Shown here: one piece after another, positions 36,789 to 46,500 of the stretch
Layout: each line of letters begins with the position of its first letter
Numbering within the stretch: the first letter of the stretch is position 1
Assembly (NCBI RefSeq): GCF_016909075.1
Contig: NZ_JAFBFC010000004.1
Coordinates: 434,001 to 498,000, forward strand
Source of the DNA: Priestia iocasae
Lineage (GTDB): Bacteria; Bacillota; Bacilli; Bacillales; Bacillaceae_H
DNA: 64,000 nt
Direction: 5' to 3'
Made by a program: the position numbers and the translations under genes
The notes under the pieces: generated by a model
Databases searched by the model: none
Told to the model about the DNA's origin: nothing
The model's input: the letters and a program-made list of their open reading frames with translations, nothing else

Positions 36789-37718
36789 TTACTGTAAAAA
36801 CTCATCGATTGCTTGACGATTTTTCTCCATGTCCAAGTCAAGAACTAGTCCCACACCTGAATAACGTTGATCCGTGTAACCACCTTGAACAGGGATACTT
36901 AACGATTCCGAATCGTTCATGCTTCCTGTAATCACATCTTTACTAATTGTAAATAGTGCTGCTTTACTTAAATTCGTATCAACGGTTGACGTAACGATTG
37001 CTGATAAGCGAGGAATTTTAGCTACACTTGATACACTTCTCATTTCATCTTTTAAGATGTTTAACACTTGTTGTTGTCTTCGTACGCGCCCAAAGTCACC
37101 TTCAGCATCTTGTCTAAAGCGAACATAACCTAATAACTCTTTTCCATTTAGCGTTTGCAAGCCTGGTTCAAGTTCTACACCAATTCCTTTTGACATTGCT
37201 TTTTCAACATCAATCTCAACACCTTTTGGAAACAGTTCGTCAACACCATATTCAAATCCTTTAAAATCAACAACAGCGTAGTATTCTAAGCCAATCCCAA
37301 AGTTTTCTTTAATGGTTTGACGAAGTAATTCAGGTCCTCCTAAATAGTACGCAGTATTAATTTTATTTTTCCCGTGACCTGGGATGTCCACATATGAATC
37401 ACGCATAATAGACATTAGTTTAGGCGTATTTGAATCACTGTTATACTGTGCCACAATGATTGTATCTGCACGCGACTTTTCTTCTCCCCTTGAATCAACA
37501 CCTACTAACAAAACATTAATTTTCCCCTTTACTTCTTCACCTGAAAAATCAAAGTCTTGTTTACCTGTATCGTCACTATATTGATTTAGTGCTAGGATAT
37601 ACTGCACTGCATTGTACCCAATAAATAAAAGTCCAATTACTAATAGTAATAGAAGAAACCGACGCTTCTTCCCTCTTTTTCGTTTACGTTCTGCTCGCAA
37701 TCTTGATCGTTCATTCAT
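36789..37718 (-). CDS. LCP-family cell-wall polymer ligase (LytR-CpsA-Psr, TagTUV-like)
   Basis: 309 residues from the ATG at 37718 (GGTGAT upstream). Very basic cytoplasmic tail (RAERKRKRGKKRR), one transmembrane helix (about 24-44), then an extracellular LCP domain: INVLLVGVDSRGEEKSRADTIIVAQY with the catalytic Arg/Asp, MRDSYVDIPGHG, KINTAYYLGG, and YVRFRQDAEGDFGRVRRQQQVL. It transfers teichoic acid or other polymers from undecaprenyl phosphate to peptidoglycan. Monocistronic. Confidence 0.93.
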   Translation of the reverse strand: MNERSRLRAERKRKRGKKRRFLLLLLVIGLLFIGYNAVQYILALNQYSDDTGKQDFDFSGEEVKGKINVLLVGVDSRGEEKSRADTIIVAQYNSDSNTPKLMSIMRDSYVDIPGHGKNKINTAYYLGGPELLRQTIKENFGIGLEYYAVVDFKGFEYGVDELFPKGVEIDVEKAMSKGIGVELEPGLQTLNGKELLGYVRFRQDAEGDFGRVRRQQQVLNILKDEMRSVSSVAKIPRLSAIVTSTVDTNLSKAALFTISKDVITGSMNDSESLSIPVQGGYTDQRYSGVGLVLDLDMEKNRQAIDEFLQ

Positions 37719-37852
37719 TGTTATCACCACATGTCCTTGTTAGTTACTTATTAGTGTACCCCTTAAATCTATTAGACGAATCATTCTTTTAAAAGTTACA
37801 AAGAAATTTATTCCATGTTATCTAAGTTTCAGTTATTTTGAAAGCATAATTT

Positions 37853-37881
37853 TTTACATCCATATTTCCTATCGGTATACT
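37853..37881 (+). promoter_or_regulatory. SigA promoter of peroxiredoxin gene
   Basis: TTTACA, 17-base spacer, TATACT, 10 of 12 consensus positions, 33 bases before the chosen start. Confidence 0.65.
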
Positions 37882-37913
37882 AAAGATGAATCTTAGTAGA
37901 GGAGTGAATGTTT

Positions 37914-38573
37914 ATGACACAATCAACGTTACAAAAGCAATTCGCAGAGTATATTGAGAGCTTTAAGAAACGCGTTCCACAAGAAAAGCAAGATTTAATG
38001 AAAAAAGCAATCGATGAATTAGAACAATCAAATGAATCAAAAGGTTTGCGTGTAGGCGACAAAGCCCCTACGTTTGCATTACCTAATGCACTAAATGATG
38101 AAGTAAAGCTTCATGATTTATTAGCAAAAGGACCTGTCATTGTTACATTTTATCGCGGTGGTTGGTGCCCATATTGCAACATGGAACTCCGTGCATACCA
38201 AGGAATTCTTGATGAGATTCATGAAGCAGGTGGAGAGCTTGTTGCGATTAGCCCTCAAACCCCTGATCAATCATTAAATACAAAAGAAAAAAGCGAACTA
38301 AACTTCCATGTGTTAAGTGATGTAGGGAATAAGGTTGCACAAGAATTTGACCTTGTCTATCGCTTACCAGATTATCTTATTGACTTATATAAAGAATTTG
38401 GCTTACGTGTGGATGAGCATAATGCCGATGATTCTTGGACTTTACCCGTTTCAGCTACGTATATCATTGCTCAAGACGGTACAATCGCTTATGAATATGC
38501 AAAAGCGGATTATAAAGACCGTGTTGAACCAAGCGATGTATTAAATGAACTAAAAAAGGTAACAGCAAAATAA
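37914..38573 (+). CDS. Peroxiredoxin-like AhpC/TSA family protein
   Basis: 219 residues from the ATG at 37914 (AGGAG 9 bases upstream). The first 50 residues are a helical extension. The thioredoxin fold then shows GDKAPTFALPNALN, FYRGGWCPYCNMEL with a peroxidatic Cys and a second Cys three residues on, and the cis-Pro region SATYIIAQDG. It should reduce peroxides; the CxxC arrangement suggests disulfide or bacterioferritin-comigratory type chemistry. No reductase partner lies beside it. Confidence 0.9.
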   Translation: MTQSTLQKQFAEYIESFKKRVPQEKQDLMKKAIDELEQSNESKGLRVGDKAPTFALPNALNDEVKLHDLLAKGPVIVTFYRGGWCPYCNMELRAYQGILDEIHEAGGELVAISPQTPDQSLNTKEKSELNFHVLSDVGNKVAQEFDLVYRLPDYLIDLYKEFGLRVDEHNADDSWTLPVSATYIIAQDGTIAYEYAKADYKDRVEPSDVLNELKKVTAK

Positions 38574-38623
38574 GAAGTCAAAGAGGGTTATTCAAAACGA
38601 GTAATAGTACCTCATTTGACTTC
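38574..38623. terminator. Terminator of peroxiredoxin gene
   Basis: GAAGTCAAAGAGG / CCTCATTTGACTTC stem directly after the stop. The CCTCATTTGAC end recurs near 56.07 kb. Confidence 0.7.
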
Positions 38624-38628
38624 ATACT

Positions 38629-38690
38629 CAACATCCCTTCCCCTTCAAATTCCAGTTGTATCAATGGATAGACGGGCAAGGGATGTTGCA
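38629..38690. repeat. Dispersed hairpin repeat, family B, copy 2
   Basis: CAACATCCCTTCCCC at left and GGGCAAGGGATGTTG at right, 62 bp, between two convergent genes. Confidence 0.75.
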
Positions 38691-38735
38691 TGTAAACCGG
38701 CTTTCTCAGCTTAACTATCTTACACAGGTTTCTCT

Positions 38736-39767
38736 TTAATAAGCAGATGACACAAAGGTCTTTGAAATATGAGTTACAACCGGATCAAATTTTTCTTTTA
38801 AATTAGCTGGATACTTAATAATGAACGAATTTGATACGCTTTGGCCGAAGAAAGATTTCTTATAGACTATAAACCCATTTTCTATATAGGAAAGAACATA
38901 CCAATTATTTGATTGCTTTTTATAAGTCACATTCACAGGGATACTAGTAAGCTCTTCTTCATAGCACTCTTCAATTGTATCTCCATTTACACAAGTTTGA
39001 TGACTTCCATATACAGTTATTTCAAGCTCTTCATTAAAAAATATTGCGCCATCTCCATTTGTAGGTGGTGGTGCCATCATTAGATGACTTGGATATTGAA
39101 TCGAAAAGCCAAATCTTGAATTTGTATAAGTTTGATACGTAATGTTTCTTGAGTTCGAATCTGATTTAATTGATGGGCCTTTCTTTGGTGCTGCTACTTC
39201 TTTTGTCTCATCTACTACTTTAGCTTGTTTCTTCTGTATACCAATCTTTACTTGCTCTGTTAGAACCCTTAATTCAGATTCATAATCGGATAAAGAGTCA
39301 TTGGCTTCAAGCTCTCTTTGTAACGTTTCTAATTTGTTTTTTGCATCATTGTACGTCTCATTATCAATCATGTTTTTCACTTCTGTCATTTTTTCTTCAA
39401 ACAAAGACGTTACGTCGTTTTCAGAGTGAATGTGATCGATTAACTTTTCCGCCTCCATTTGAACGGTTTGTAGTCCACTTTTGCTGCTTACCACTTTTTG
39501 AAGAGACTGAAGGGCCGCATCAAAGTCTTTTTTCTCATACGCTTGTAAAGCCCTTTCCATATAATAAGCTTGATTTAAATATAAAGAGGCTTGTTCGTCC
39601 CCCTTCTTCTCAAATAACGCCAATTCAAAGTAAGTGGATGCCATATAATAATCTTTTTCTCCTATGCTTTTCATACCGTTACTCATAGCTTTTTCATATT
39701 CATTATTCGAACATGCCACAAGAGTGAGTAAACCTAAAAAGACAAACGCACGTACTTGAAGTTTCAT
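38736..39767 (-). CDS. Lipoprotein with TPR-like helical region
   Basis: 343 residues. Lipobox LVAC (Cys at 19). Residues about 25-110 form repeated helical pairs with TPR-type spacing (AMSNGMKSIGEKDYYMASTYFELAL, then ERALQAYEKKDFDAALQSLQKVV). A charged coiled-coil linker follows (about 110-190), then a C-terminal PsbP-like domain starting YTNSRFGFSIQYP. It is surface-anchored and probably scaffolds other envelope proteins. No partner gene is adjacent. Confidence 0.75.
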   Translation of the reverse strand: MKLQVRAFVFLGLLTLVACSNNEYEKAMSNGMKSIGEKDYYMASTYFELALFEKKGDEQASLYLNQAYYMERALQAYEKKDFDAALQSLQKVVSSKSGLQTVQMEAEKLIDHIHSENDVTSLFEEKMTEVKNMIDNETYNDAKNKLETLQRELEANDSLSDYESELRVLTEQVKIGIQKKQAKVVDETKEVAAPKKGPSIKSDSNSRNITYQTYTNSRFGFSIQYPSHLMMAPPPTNGDGAIFFNEELEITVYGSHQTCVNGDTIEECYEEELTSIPVNVTYKKQSNNWYVLSYIENGFIVYKKSFFGQSVSNSFIIKYPANLKEKFDPVVTHISKTFVSSAY

Positions 39768-39963
39768 AACTTCACCCTTCCTCTATGATGTTAGTAAAGT
39801 TAAATTATACCAAAACATCCGGTGTACGGTGATAAAAACCAAAAAGAATTGTCATCATTTATTGCTTAGTTCATCATTTTCCCTTCTAAAACAAACATGA
39901 TTTGTATAAAAGGAAACGTTTCACAATAAAGTAAGTTACTATATAAAGAAATGAGTGAACAAA

Positions 39964-40509
39964 ATGATTATTAACAATGAAGAATTTTATAAAAGAGGAA
40001 TTACATATACGATAAGATCAGCTGTTCATGCTGATGCGAAACAATTAGCTCAATTGCGACTACAAATTGACGGAGAAACTGAAAACTTAGACCGAGAACC
40101 TGGCGAAGCTTTGATGAACGAACATGATTTTGAGCAACTTATTAAAAATGATTCTGAAAGTGACAACAATTTATTTTTAGTGGCAGTCATTCAGGGTCAA
40201 ATGGTAGGCTTTTCAAGATGTCAAGGAAATAAGTTGAAACGATTGTCTCATAAAGTAGAATTCGGGGTTGGTGTGTTAAAAGATTATTGGGGATATGGCA
40301 TTGGAAAAAAGCTTTTAAGCAAATCAATCATTTGGGCTGATTCAAATAACTTAAAAAAGATGACACTACATGTGCTCGAAACGAATAAAAAAGCCGTAAC
40401 GTTATATAAAAGTCTAGGCTTTGAAATAGAAGGTGTGTTAAAAAAAGATAAACGTCTGTCTGATGGCAATTACTATCATACAATTGTAATGGGTCGAATT
40501 TATGAATAA
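39964..40509 (+). CDS. GNAT-family N-acetyltransferase
   Basis: 181 residues from the ATG at 39964; an upstream GTG at 39955 is also in frame and the ribosome site is weak. Acetyl-CoA site LKDYWGYGIGKKLLSKSIIWAD (pattern GxGxGK) and the C-terminal ETNKKAVTLYKSLGFEIEG block define the RimI/RimJ-like GNAT fold. Substrate unknown. A palindrome GAAACGTTTC lies about 45 bases upstream. Confidence 0.85.
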   Translation: MIINNEEFYKRGITYTIRSAVHADAKQLAQLRLQIDGETENLDREPGEALMNEHDFEQLIKNDSESDNNLFLVAVIQGQMVGFSRCQGNKLKRLSHKVEFGVGVLKDYWGYGIGKKLLSKSIIWADSNNLKKMTLHVLETNKKAVTLYKSLGFEIEGVLKKDKRLSDGNYYHTIVMGRIYE

Positions 40510-40723
40510 AATGATTCGTTGATTCACAAACTCCCTCAACTAGCCCATCATTTATAGTAGTGGCTCATTGTGTACATAGTTGAGTAAATGCTGATGGTTA
40601 GAAATAATGCGTCGAGTCACACGCTTTCTCTACTAAATGAAAATGAGGAATTATATAGAAACAATTCTACTTTCCCTCTCATCTGCATATATATGTTACA
40701 TACTTTTACTAGAGGGTGAAAAA

Positions 40724-41020
40724 ATGTTGAAAGATTATCGAAAACAAATAGAAGCATTACGAGACAAAAACAATTGTGTCAATCATCATGTAGAGGAAGC
40801 CGTTCATCGATTTAATCAGCAAGCAGACAGCCTTCGTGATGCGATGATTCGTTTAAACCAAACATCTAAATCAAGCTACACAACCACAATCTCATTAATT
40901 GACACTCCTGAGATGATACTTCGCTGTACGACAAAAGAGCAAATGAATGAAAAAGAGGTATTAACGATAGCTCAGAAAGTGATTGAAGAGAAGTTACGAT
41001 ATTTAAAAAGTCAGAACTAA
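40724..41020 (+). CDS. Small hypothetical coiled-coil protein
   Basis: 98 residues from the ATG at 40724, which has GAGGGTG 5 bases upstream; a 29-residue upstream extension lacks one. Residues 1-50 are helical and charged (KQIEALRDKNNCVNHHVEEAVHRF), the remainder mixed. No family recognised. Followed by a strong terminator. Confidence 0.6.
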   Translation: MLKDYRKQIEALRDKNNCVNHHVEEAVHRFNQQADSLRDAMIRLNQTSKSSYTTTISLIDTPEMILRCTTKEQMNEKEVLTIAQKVIEEKLRYLKSQN

Positions 41021-41027
41021 AGTGTTA

Positions 41028-41072
41028 GAGGCGATCTCAATTCATTCATGTTGAGATCGCCTCTATCTTTTT
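41028..41072 (+). terminator. Terminator after coiled-coil protein gene
   Basis: Perfect 13-bp stem GAGGCGATCTCAA / TTGAGATCGCCTC with a T-rich tail. Confidence 0.9.
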
Positions 41073-41204
41073 ATCTGCATAGACTTTTTAATAATCAAAA
41101 TCCAAAAAGTAGACTTTTTATGTATAGTCATGGACAATTCGCACACGATAAAAATGCGCCAAAAATTTATACATAAGCGCAATAACATAAAGGAGTTGAC
41201 GATA

Positions 41205-41897
41205 ATGAAAATAAAGCGTTATTTAATGACGATCACTGCTATTGTCATGATGGTTTGTTCAAGTCAGCTTGCATTTGCAGCTGAAACACCAAGCCCGAAT
41301 CCAGATGCATCTGCAAAAGAAGCGAAAGTACGCATTGTACATGCTTCGCCTGACGCACCAGCTGTAGATGTGTTTGTAGATGGAACTGCCGCAGTAGAAG
41401 GAGCAAAGTTTAAGGATGCAACCGAGTATTTAACTGTACCTGCTGGGGAGCGAAAAGTAGAGATTTTTGCAGCTGGTACAAAAGGTCAAAAAGACCCTGT
41501 CATTACGGCTAGCTTAGTTGTAGAAGGCGATAAAAGCTATACTGTCGCTGCAATTAACACGCTAGACAAACTTGAGTTAAAAGTATTAACAAATGAAACA
41601 ACGGCACCAAATGGAAAAGCAAAAGTACGTGTGGGACACTTCTCACCTGATGCACCTGCCGTAAATGTTGGCCCTAAAGGTGGTAAACCGCTTTTCTCAA
41701 ATTTAAAATTTAAAGATGTCTCTGCGTATGCTGAGCTTCCAGCTGGTTCTTATGATTTAGCCGTTACAACGGTTGATGGCAATAAAGAAGTTCTTGCATT
41801 GCCTGGTACGAAGGTTGAAGCAGGTAAAACATACACAGTTTTAGCAATAAATAAAGCACAAAATTTAGAGCCACTCGTTTTAGTTGATAGCGAATAA
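41205..41897 (+). CDS. Secreted DUF4397-domain protein
   Basis: 230 residues from the ATG at 41205 (AAAGGAG upstream). Signal peptide about 1-27 (ending LAFAAE). Two homologous beta-sandwich halves: AKVRIVHASPDAPAVDVFVDG and AKVRVGHFSPDAPAVNVGPKG, each followed by YTVAAI or YTVLAI strands. DUF4397 is an extracellular fold of unknown ligand. Monocistronic. Confidence 0.9.
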   Translation: MKIKRYLMTITAIVMMVCSSQLAFAAETPSPNPDASAKEAKVRIVHASPDAPAVDVFVDGTAAVEGAKFKDATEYLTVPAGERKVEIFAAGTKGQKDPVITASLVVEGDKSYTVAAINTLDKLELKVLTNETTAPNGKAKVRVGHFSPDAPAVNVGPKGGKPLFSNLKFKDVSAYAELPAGSYDLAVTTVDGNKEVLALPGTKVEAGKTYTVLAINKAQNLEPLVLVDSE

Positions 41898-41905
41898 CCT
41901 TAAAG

Positions 41906-41962
41906 AAAACGGCCAATGTCTAAGTAGATTATGATCTAGCTTTTGACGATTGAGCCGTTTTT
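41906..41962. terminator. Terminator after DUF4397 gene
   Basis: AAAACGGCCAATGTC / GACGATTGAGCCGTTTT imperfect stem with a plus-strand T-run; also near the end of the convergent GrpB gene. Confidence 0.75.
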
Positions 41963-41965
41963 ATT

Positions 41966-42553
41966 TTATCGCCCTAGCACTGGTACGCTGGCTTTTTCTA
42001 ATATACTTTGAATGAATTCTCCTTTAGCGTGAGCATAATCATTTCCATCTGCCCATTGATATGTTGATAACTTACGTTTGAGAGACTCATACTGTTCACG
42101 TAAATGACCATTTTCTTTTAAACAGTCGCGAAACAGCAAATGATCTTTCCAAAAAGCACTATCAATTGTTGTAACATGAATATGAGTAGAGCGTTTTTCA
42201 TGTGTAAGAAATTCATCATTTACGTCACTGGTAATCACTGTTGGATAATGTTCTTTAATGACGCCATCTTTTAAGCCCACAAAAAAGCGGCGATATGGCA
42301 TGATTTCATTGTATTTCTGTAAGTACGTGTATCCTCTATTTGCTAAAATAAGTGCCACCGCATCTAAATCTTCTTTATGCTTTAACCCAATCATCACATC
42401 AACAATTGGTTTTGCAGAAAGTCCCGAGACAGCAGTACTTCCGATATGTTCAATTTTTGGTGCGTAGTCTTTTAACAAACGCTGTAAGTTAACTTTTTCA
42501 AATTGATACAAAAGCGGCCACTTTGTCTCATAGTTCACAAGCTCTACCATCAC
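41966..42553 (-). CDS. GrpB-family (UPF0157) protein
   Basis: 195 residues with the GrpB nucleotidyltransferase-like core: YAPKIEHIGSTAVSGLSAKPIVDVMIGL, containing the HIGSTAV motif and an Asp, then RRFFVGLKDG and YPTVITSDVN. The start may be GTG (42553) or the adjacent ATG (42550), both behind AGAGGTG. GrpB proteins are widespread; a coenzyme A or nucleotide transferase role has been suggested but is not shown here. Confidence 0.87.
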   Translation of the reverse strand: MMVELVNYETKWPLLYQFEKVNLQRLLKDYAPKIEHIGSTAVSGLSAKPIVDVMIGLKHKEDLDAVALILANRGYTYLQKYNEIMPYRRFFVGLKDGVIKEHYPTVITSDVNDEFLTHEKRSTHIHVTTIDSAFWKDHLLFRDCLKENGHLREQYESLKRKLSTYQWADGNDYAHAKGEFIQSILEKASVPVLGR

Positions 42554-42766
42554 GATTCTTCACCTCTAATTTTCTCTTTTTCTTACTTTATCACTTCAAG
42601 AGTCTAAAATAAAGAATTTTCTAAATATTTAATTAACATTTAACAAAATGTTCACAATTTAGGAAGTAATGGCTTGAAGTTCATAAATTATATTCGAAAA
42701 AGTGGTGCTTATGTACATAAAAATAAAGCTCACTCAAACACGATTAATGACAAAATAAAGAACCAT

Positions 42767-42822
42767 AACATCCCTATTCCTCACCCATCTCTTTATTTAG
42801 TCTAGCAAGGGATGCTGCGTGT
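42767..42822. repeat. Dispersed hairpin repeat, family B, copy 3
   Basis: AACATCCCTATTCC at left and GCAAGGGATGCTG at right. Lies just past the M14 peptidase stop. Confidence 0.7.
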
Positions 42823-42866
42823 TCCTTCACAATAAGTCTTTGGCTTAGAAGCGTTTCATTCGTTCA

Positions 42867-44489
42867 TTATTTTAGTTTCTGATCATCTAGCATAAACCGA
42901 TAGAAAGGAAGTTCTTCCCCTACTTCTGCTGGCATGAAGCCGAATGTAACATAGCTATCAATTGATTCTGGTTCTAGCGATAGAGATAGCAAATTCGTTT
43001 GTGGTTGTGCAGTCGGAAAAACAAAGGTTCCTTTTGGAAGCGTAACGCTTTTATTTTCAAGTGTTGTTTCAACATTCACTAAATCAATGCCTTCCACTTT
43101 TTCTCCTTGCTCTTTTTTGATTACTTGATACGTTTGTACAGGAATCTTTGTCTCATGAGATAAGGCAAATCCTTTTATTCCTTGATTTTTAAGTTTTTCT
43201 GCTACATTTGCGTACTCTGGTTTTACAATGTAAGCTGTCGGGCGTTCACGCGTTAATATAGGAACTGCATCTGAGGAGCTAAAATACTTTACTGGTAGAT
43301 TGGTCACTTCACCTTTTTCAATATTAACAAAAGGTAAAGACATGTTTTGTTTTTCTGTTGGTTTACTGTTGATGATAACTTGATCATCATCACCCACTCG
43401 TAACCCTTTCTTTACAAGTTCGATACGCTCTTTTCTAACAAGCTTTTTCAATTCTTTAGCATGCTTTGCGGCTGTTTTAATAATGTGTTCATGCGTAGAC
43501 ACTTGAGCAGCAACACGACGAGGGAAGTCTTCTCGTCCAATTCCAATTCCACGACTTTCTACTAAAAATGAAATAGATGGGTGTAATCCAAATGCATTTC
43601 GACCGATGCGAGAATCTGTTCCTCCTTCTGCAAGTTCGATTTGTTCAGGTGTACTCGTTCCACTTGTATAGTAGTTATCACTAGAAAACCCTTGATTTCT
43701 TAGCTTTTGATGTGTTGGATTTACAAAAACTTCATCAGAGTAGGTGCGTAATTTTTCAGGAATATTTAAGTTCTTACCAGATAATAAAAGAATGTCATGA
43801 TACTTCAAAATACCTATTTCATTAAATGCTTTTTCAGTTGGCGTGTATTCATGAGCATCAATCACCACTTCTGGTGAATAACGATTAAATTCTTGGTGAA
43901 TGGCTTGGACTTCTTTGTTTTCTAGCTTTATGTGATCTCGATTTCCATCATCTTTACTCGCAAGGGTACGAGTGAAATCATAGGATCCATCTGGATTTAT
44001 ACGAGGAACTACGATGACGTTTACGTCTTTTAACACCTCTTTGCCTAACTTACCCGTTAAGCGCTCTGCAATAACAAGAGCTGCTTCTCCACTTGCTGGT
44101 TCATTTCCATGAATTTGCGCTTGTAGCCAAACGGTTGGCTTCTTTGAGAACGACATTGGTGAAAAATCTTTTTCTGTTGTGAAATAAAGAGCTGGAATAT
44201 CTAGTCCTCGCTGAGATTGACCAATGCTTTTTACTAGTAGATGATTGCTCTTTTTTTCAAGCTTAGATATGTATGTTAGTAACTCTTCTTGCGTTGTGAA
44301 TGCCTCTCCTTCTTTCGTAAAAGCAGGAGTTTGCTCCGGCACTTGAACATGAGGATAGAGTTTTGCTACTTGTGGAGGCTGTGTGTAGGTTTTTCCGTAA
44401 TATGGTGTTTGGGCTTGTACAGATGATGCTAGTAAAAAACTAGACGTTAAAAGTGATAGTACCGTTACGTTGCTCATTTTTTTCTTCAT
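42867..44489 (-). CDS. Secreted M14 zinc carboxypeptidase
   Basis: 540 residues from the ATG at 44489 (GGGGAGGAA upstream). Signal peptide about 1-26 ending VQAQ. The M14 core has zinc ligands in QIHGNEPASGE (HxxE), a third His in VVIDAHEYTP, RINPDGS, and the catalytic Glu in FLVESRGIGIG. The C-terminal 160 residues (after about 380) are a separate beta-rich domain. It probably trims peptides or peptidoglycan at the cell surface. Monocistronic. Confidence 0.9.
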   Translation of the reverse strand: MKKKMSNVTVLSLLTSSFLLASSVQAQTPYYGKTYTQPPQVAKLYPHVQVPEQTPAFTKEGEAFTTQEELLTYISKLEKKSNHLLVKSIGQSQRGLDIPALYFTTEKDFSPMSFSKKPTVWLQAQIHGNEPASGEAALVIAERLTGKLGKEVLKDVNVIVVPRINPDGSYDFTRTLASKDDGNRDHIKLENKEVQAIHQEFNRYSPEVVIDAHEYTPTEKAFNEIGILKYHDILLLSGKNLNIPEKLRTYSDEVFVNPTHQKLRNQGFSSDNYYTSGTSTPEQIELAEGGTDSRIGRNAFGLHPSISFLVESRGIGIGREDFPRRVAAQVSTHEHIIKTAAKHAKELKKLVRKERIELVKKGLRVGDDDQVIINSKPTEKQNMSLPFVNIEKGEVTNLPVKYFSSSDAVPILTRERPTAYIVKPEYANVAEKLKNQGIKGFALSHETKIPVQTYQVIKKEQGEKVEGIDLVNVETTLENKSVTLPKGTFVFPTAQPQTNLLSLSLEPESIDSYVTFGFMPAEVGEELPFYRFMLDDQKLK

Positions 44490-44774
44490 CTTTATTCCTC
44501 CCCTGAAAATGATTAACAAAATAATTATACATAACATTTTATTTATTCTGATTTTTTAATCGAAATGAAATCTATTTGTTAAATAATGTAATAAAAATAA
44601 CATTTATTAGAATTTTGCTAGCAAAAAAGAATGATTGATTATACGTGCCATTCTACTTAATCAAGAGATTTCATCGTATAAAATTGGTAATAATATCATG
44701 ATTGTTAATTTATTCTTTCTCGCTTATAATTTTCTAGAATCATAGAACTATTTAAGTGGAAACGAGGAATAAAC

Positions 44775-45860
44775 ATGAAAAAGATTGGTGCAATTTTACT
44801 TATTTTTTCACTATTAACTGGATTATTTCCAGTAGCATCACTAGCTGCACAAGACCCAATGTTTGAACAGGATTTGGACGTCTATTTAACAGAAGTGAGT
44901 GCTGATAGAGGTTTTACCGTAACAAAAGAACATATTGAATCCGCTCTTTCGTTTTACGAGGATTCTTTGGACTCTTTTCAATCAGTCGAAGAGTTAAAAG
45001 ACTTTTTAGGTGAAGTTATTTTAGCTGACCTCAGTAATTTATCTTACATCTATGAACAATATGAATTAGATAAAGAGTCACTTACTGCTTTATTAGCTGA
45101 GAATGGTGAAAGCCTAGAAGATTACATTTATGTTGATGATTTAGATTTAACAGTATGGTTTTACACAGAAGGTGACATGACAGAGATAGATGAAGACATG
45201 TTGCTAGAGCTATCAGAAATGTTCCAAGATGAGTTTGGGTTAACAGAAGAAGAACTTCAGCGTTTAGAAGCTCACTTCATGTCAATTGAAGAAGAGTTAA
45301 TGAAGCCTGAAACTCTTCAGCGTTTAGAAGAACTTGCAAATCGTATGATGAGCTTTGAAGAGTTCGATGTTGCGACAGAGCTAACATCTGAACAGATTGC
45401 CGAGCTTATGTCTGTTTTTAACGAGATGCTTTCCATCTTCCATTTAAAAGTAGAGTTTACTTTAGTACAAGGTCAAACAGAGACATCTATCTCTTTTACA
45501 GACTTAGTCTCATTAGAAGAATTGCAAAATGCTAGTTTAAAAATCTCTTTCTATAACCTACAAGGTGAGTTTTTAGCAGACATGCTTTTAACTGGCGAGA
45601 TGTTTGATTCTGAAATCATTACAGACACAGGAAAACAAATTGAGGAATCAGCAAACGTCGTTGAACAAAGTGTCACACCAACGACAAAGGCTCCTAAAAC
45701 AGAAAAGCAAAAAATGGTAGCAGAAAAGAAATCTGAGCATCAAACCGTTAAAGGCGCAAAGCTTCCCGATACAGCTTCTAACTACTTGATGAATACCCTA
45801 TTTGGACTTCTGTTTGTATTTGTTGGATTTATTGTATATCGAAAGGTGCGTCAAATTTAA
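44775..45860 (+). CDS. Processed acidic surface protein with LPDTA sorting signal
   Basis: 361 residues. Signal peptide about 1-24. The mature part is extremely Glu/Asp/Leu-rich and helical (ELSEMFQDEFGLTEEELQRLE), with two similar segments ending TLQRLEE and ELQRLEAH. Near the end a basic linker (KAPKTEKQKMVAEKK) leads to the cell-wall sorting signal LPDTA at residues 330-334, a hydrophobic helix and YRKVRQI. This matches the 'processed acidic surface protein' group that travels with class D sortases. It is 1 base from the sortase gene. Confidence 0.88.
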   Translation: MKKIGAILLIFSLLTGLFPVASLAAQDPMFEQDLDVYLTEVSADRGFTVTKEHIESALSFYEDSLDSFQSVEELKDFLGEVILADLSNLSYIYEQYELDKESLTALLAENGESLEDYIYVDDLDLTVWFYTEGDMTEIDEDMLLELSEMFQDEFGLTEEELQRLEAHFMSIEEELMKPETLQRLEELANRMMSFEEFDVATELTSEQIAELMSVFNEMLSIFHLKVEFTLVQGQTETSISFTDLVSLEELQNASLKISFYNLQGEFLADMLLTGEMFDSEIITDTGKQIEESANVVEQSVTPTTKAPKTEKQKMVAEKKSEHQTVKGAKLPDTASNYLMNTLFGLLFVFVGFIVYRKVRQI

Positions 45861-45861
45861 T

Positions 45862-46500
45862 ATGGCGCTTTTAAAAGGAATCAATCGTAAAAAGCGATTG
45901 ATTCTTCTTGCATTCGCAGTCGGTACGATGGTTCTTGGACTTTGGTTTTCAACAACAAATGTTTACAAGTTTGCGAAAGGCTATTTTATTTTTAAACTGA
46001 ACGAACCAACGCAAGAGGTAGTAAAAAAGGAGCCTGCTGTTCAACCGGACAAAGCGGCAGAGGAAAAAGAAGAATTATACCCTATTCGGCCAGAGATTGG
46101 CGAAGAAATGGGCGAACTATACATTCCAAAGCTTGAAGCCACGCTCCCTATTTTTCATGGTACAAATGAAGAAGAGCTTGAAAAAGGTGTAGGACATTTC
46201 GCTGGTAGTGTTCTACCTGGAGAAAATGACAATTCTGTTTTATCAGGACATCGTGATACTGTTTTTCGAAAGCTCGGTGACGTTGGTGTGGGTGATGAAT
46301 TAATTGTTCGTACATCTGCCGGTGAATTTCAATATAAAGTTCATAAAGTAAGAATTGTAGATTCAGATGATCGAACAGTTATTGTGCCAAAACCACGTGC
46401 AACCCTAACAGTCAGTACATGCTATCCTTTTACATTTATTGGATCAGCTCCAGAACGATACATTTTGGTTGCTCATCTCGTTTCTAAAAAAACAGCGTAG
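45862..46500 (+). CDS. srtD: Class D sortase
   Basis: 212 residues from the ATG at 45862, 1 base after the preceding stop. One N-terminal transmembrane helix (about 12-30), then the sortase fold. Catalytic His130 in LSGHRDT, Cys187 in TVSTCYPF and Arg199 in APERYIL are all present. It should cleave the LPDTA motif of the neighbour and link it to peptidoglycan cross-bridges. B. subtilis SrtD uses LPDTS/LPDTA-type signals, which fits. The stop codon is inside the terminator. Confidence 0.93.
   Translation: MALLKGINRKKRLILLAFAVGTMVLGLWFSTTNVYKFAKGYFIFKLNEPTQEVVKKEPAVQPDKAAEEKEELYPIRPEIGEEMGELYIPKLEATLPIFHGTNEEELEKGVGHFAGSVLPGENDNSVLSGHRDTVFRKLGDVGVGDELIVRTSAGEFQYKVHKVRIVDSDDRTVIVPKPRATLTVSTCYPFTFIGSAPERYILVAHLVSKKTA

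Noticed and set aside
39899-39925. Palindrome GGAAACGTTTCAC as a CcpA site before the GNAT gene
   Set aside because: It has the central CG but not the outer TG and CA of the cre consensus at the required spacing.
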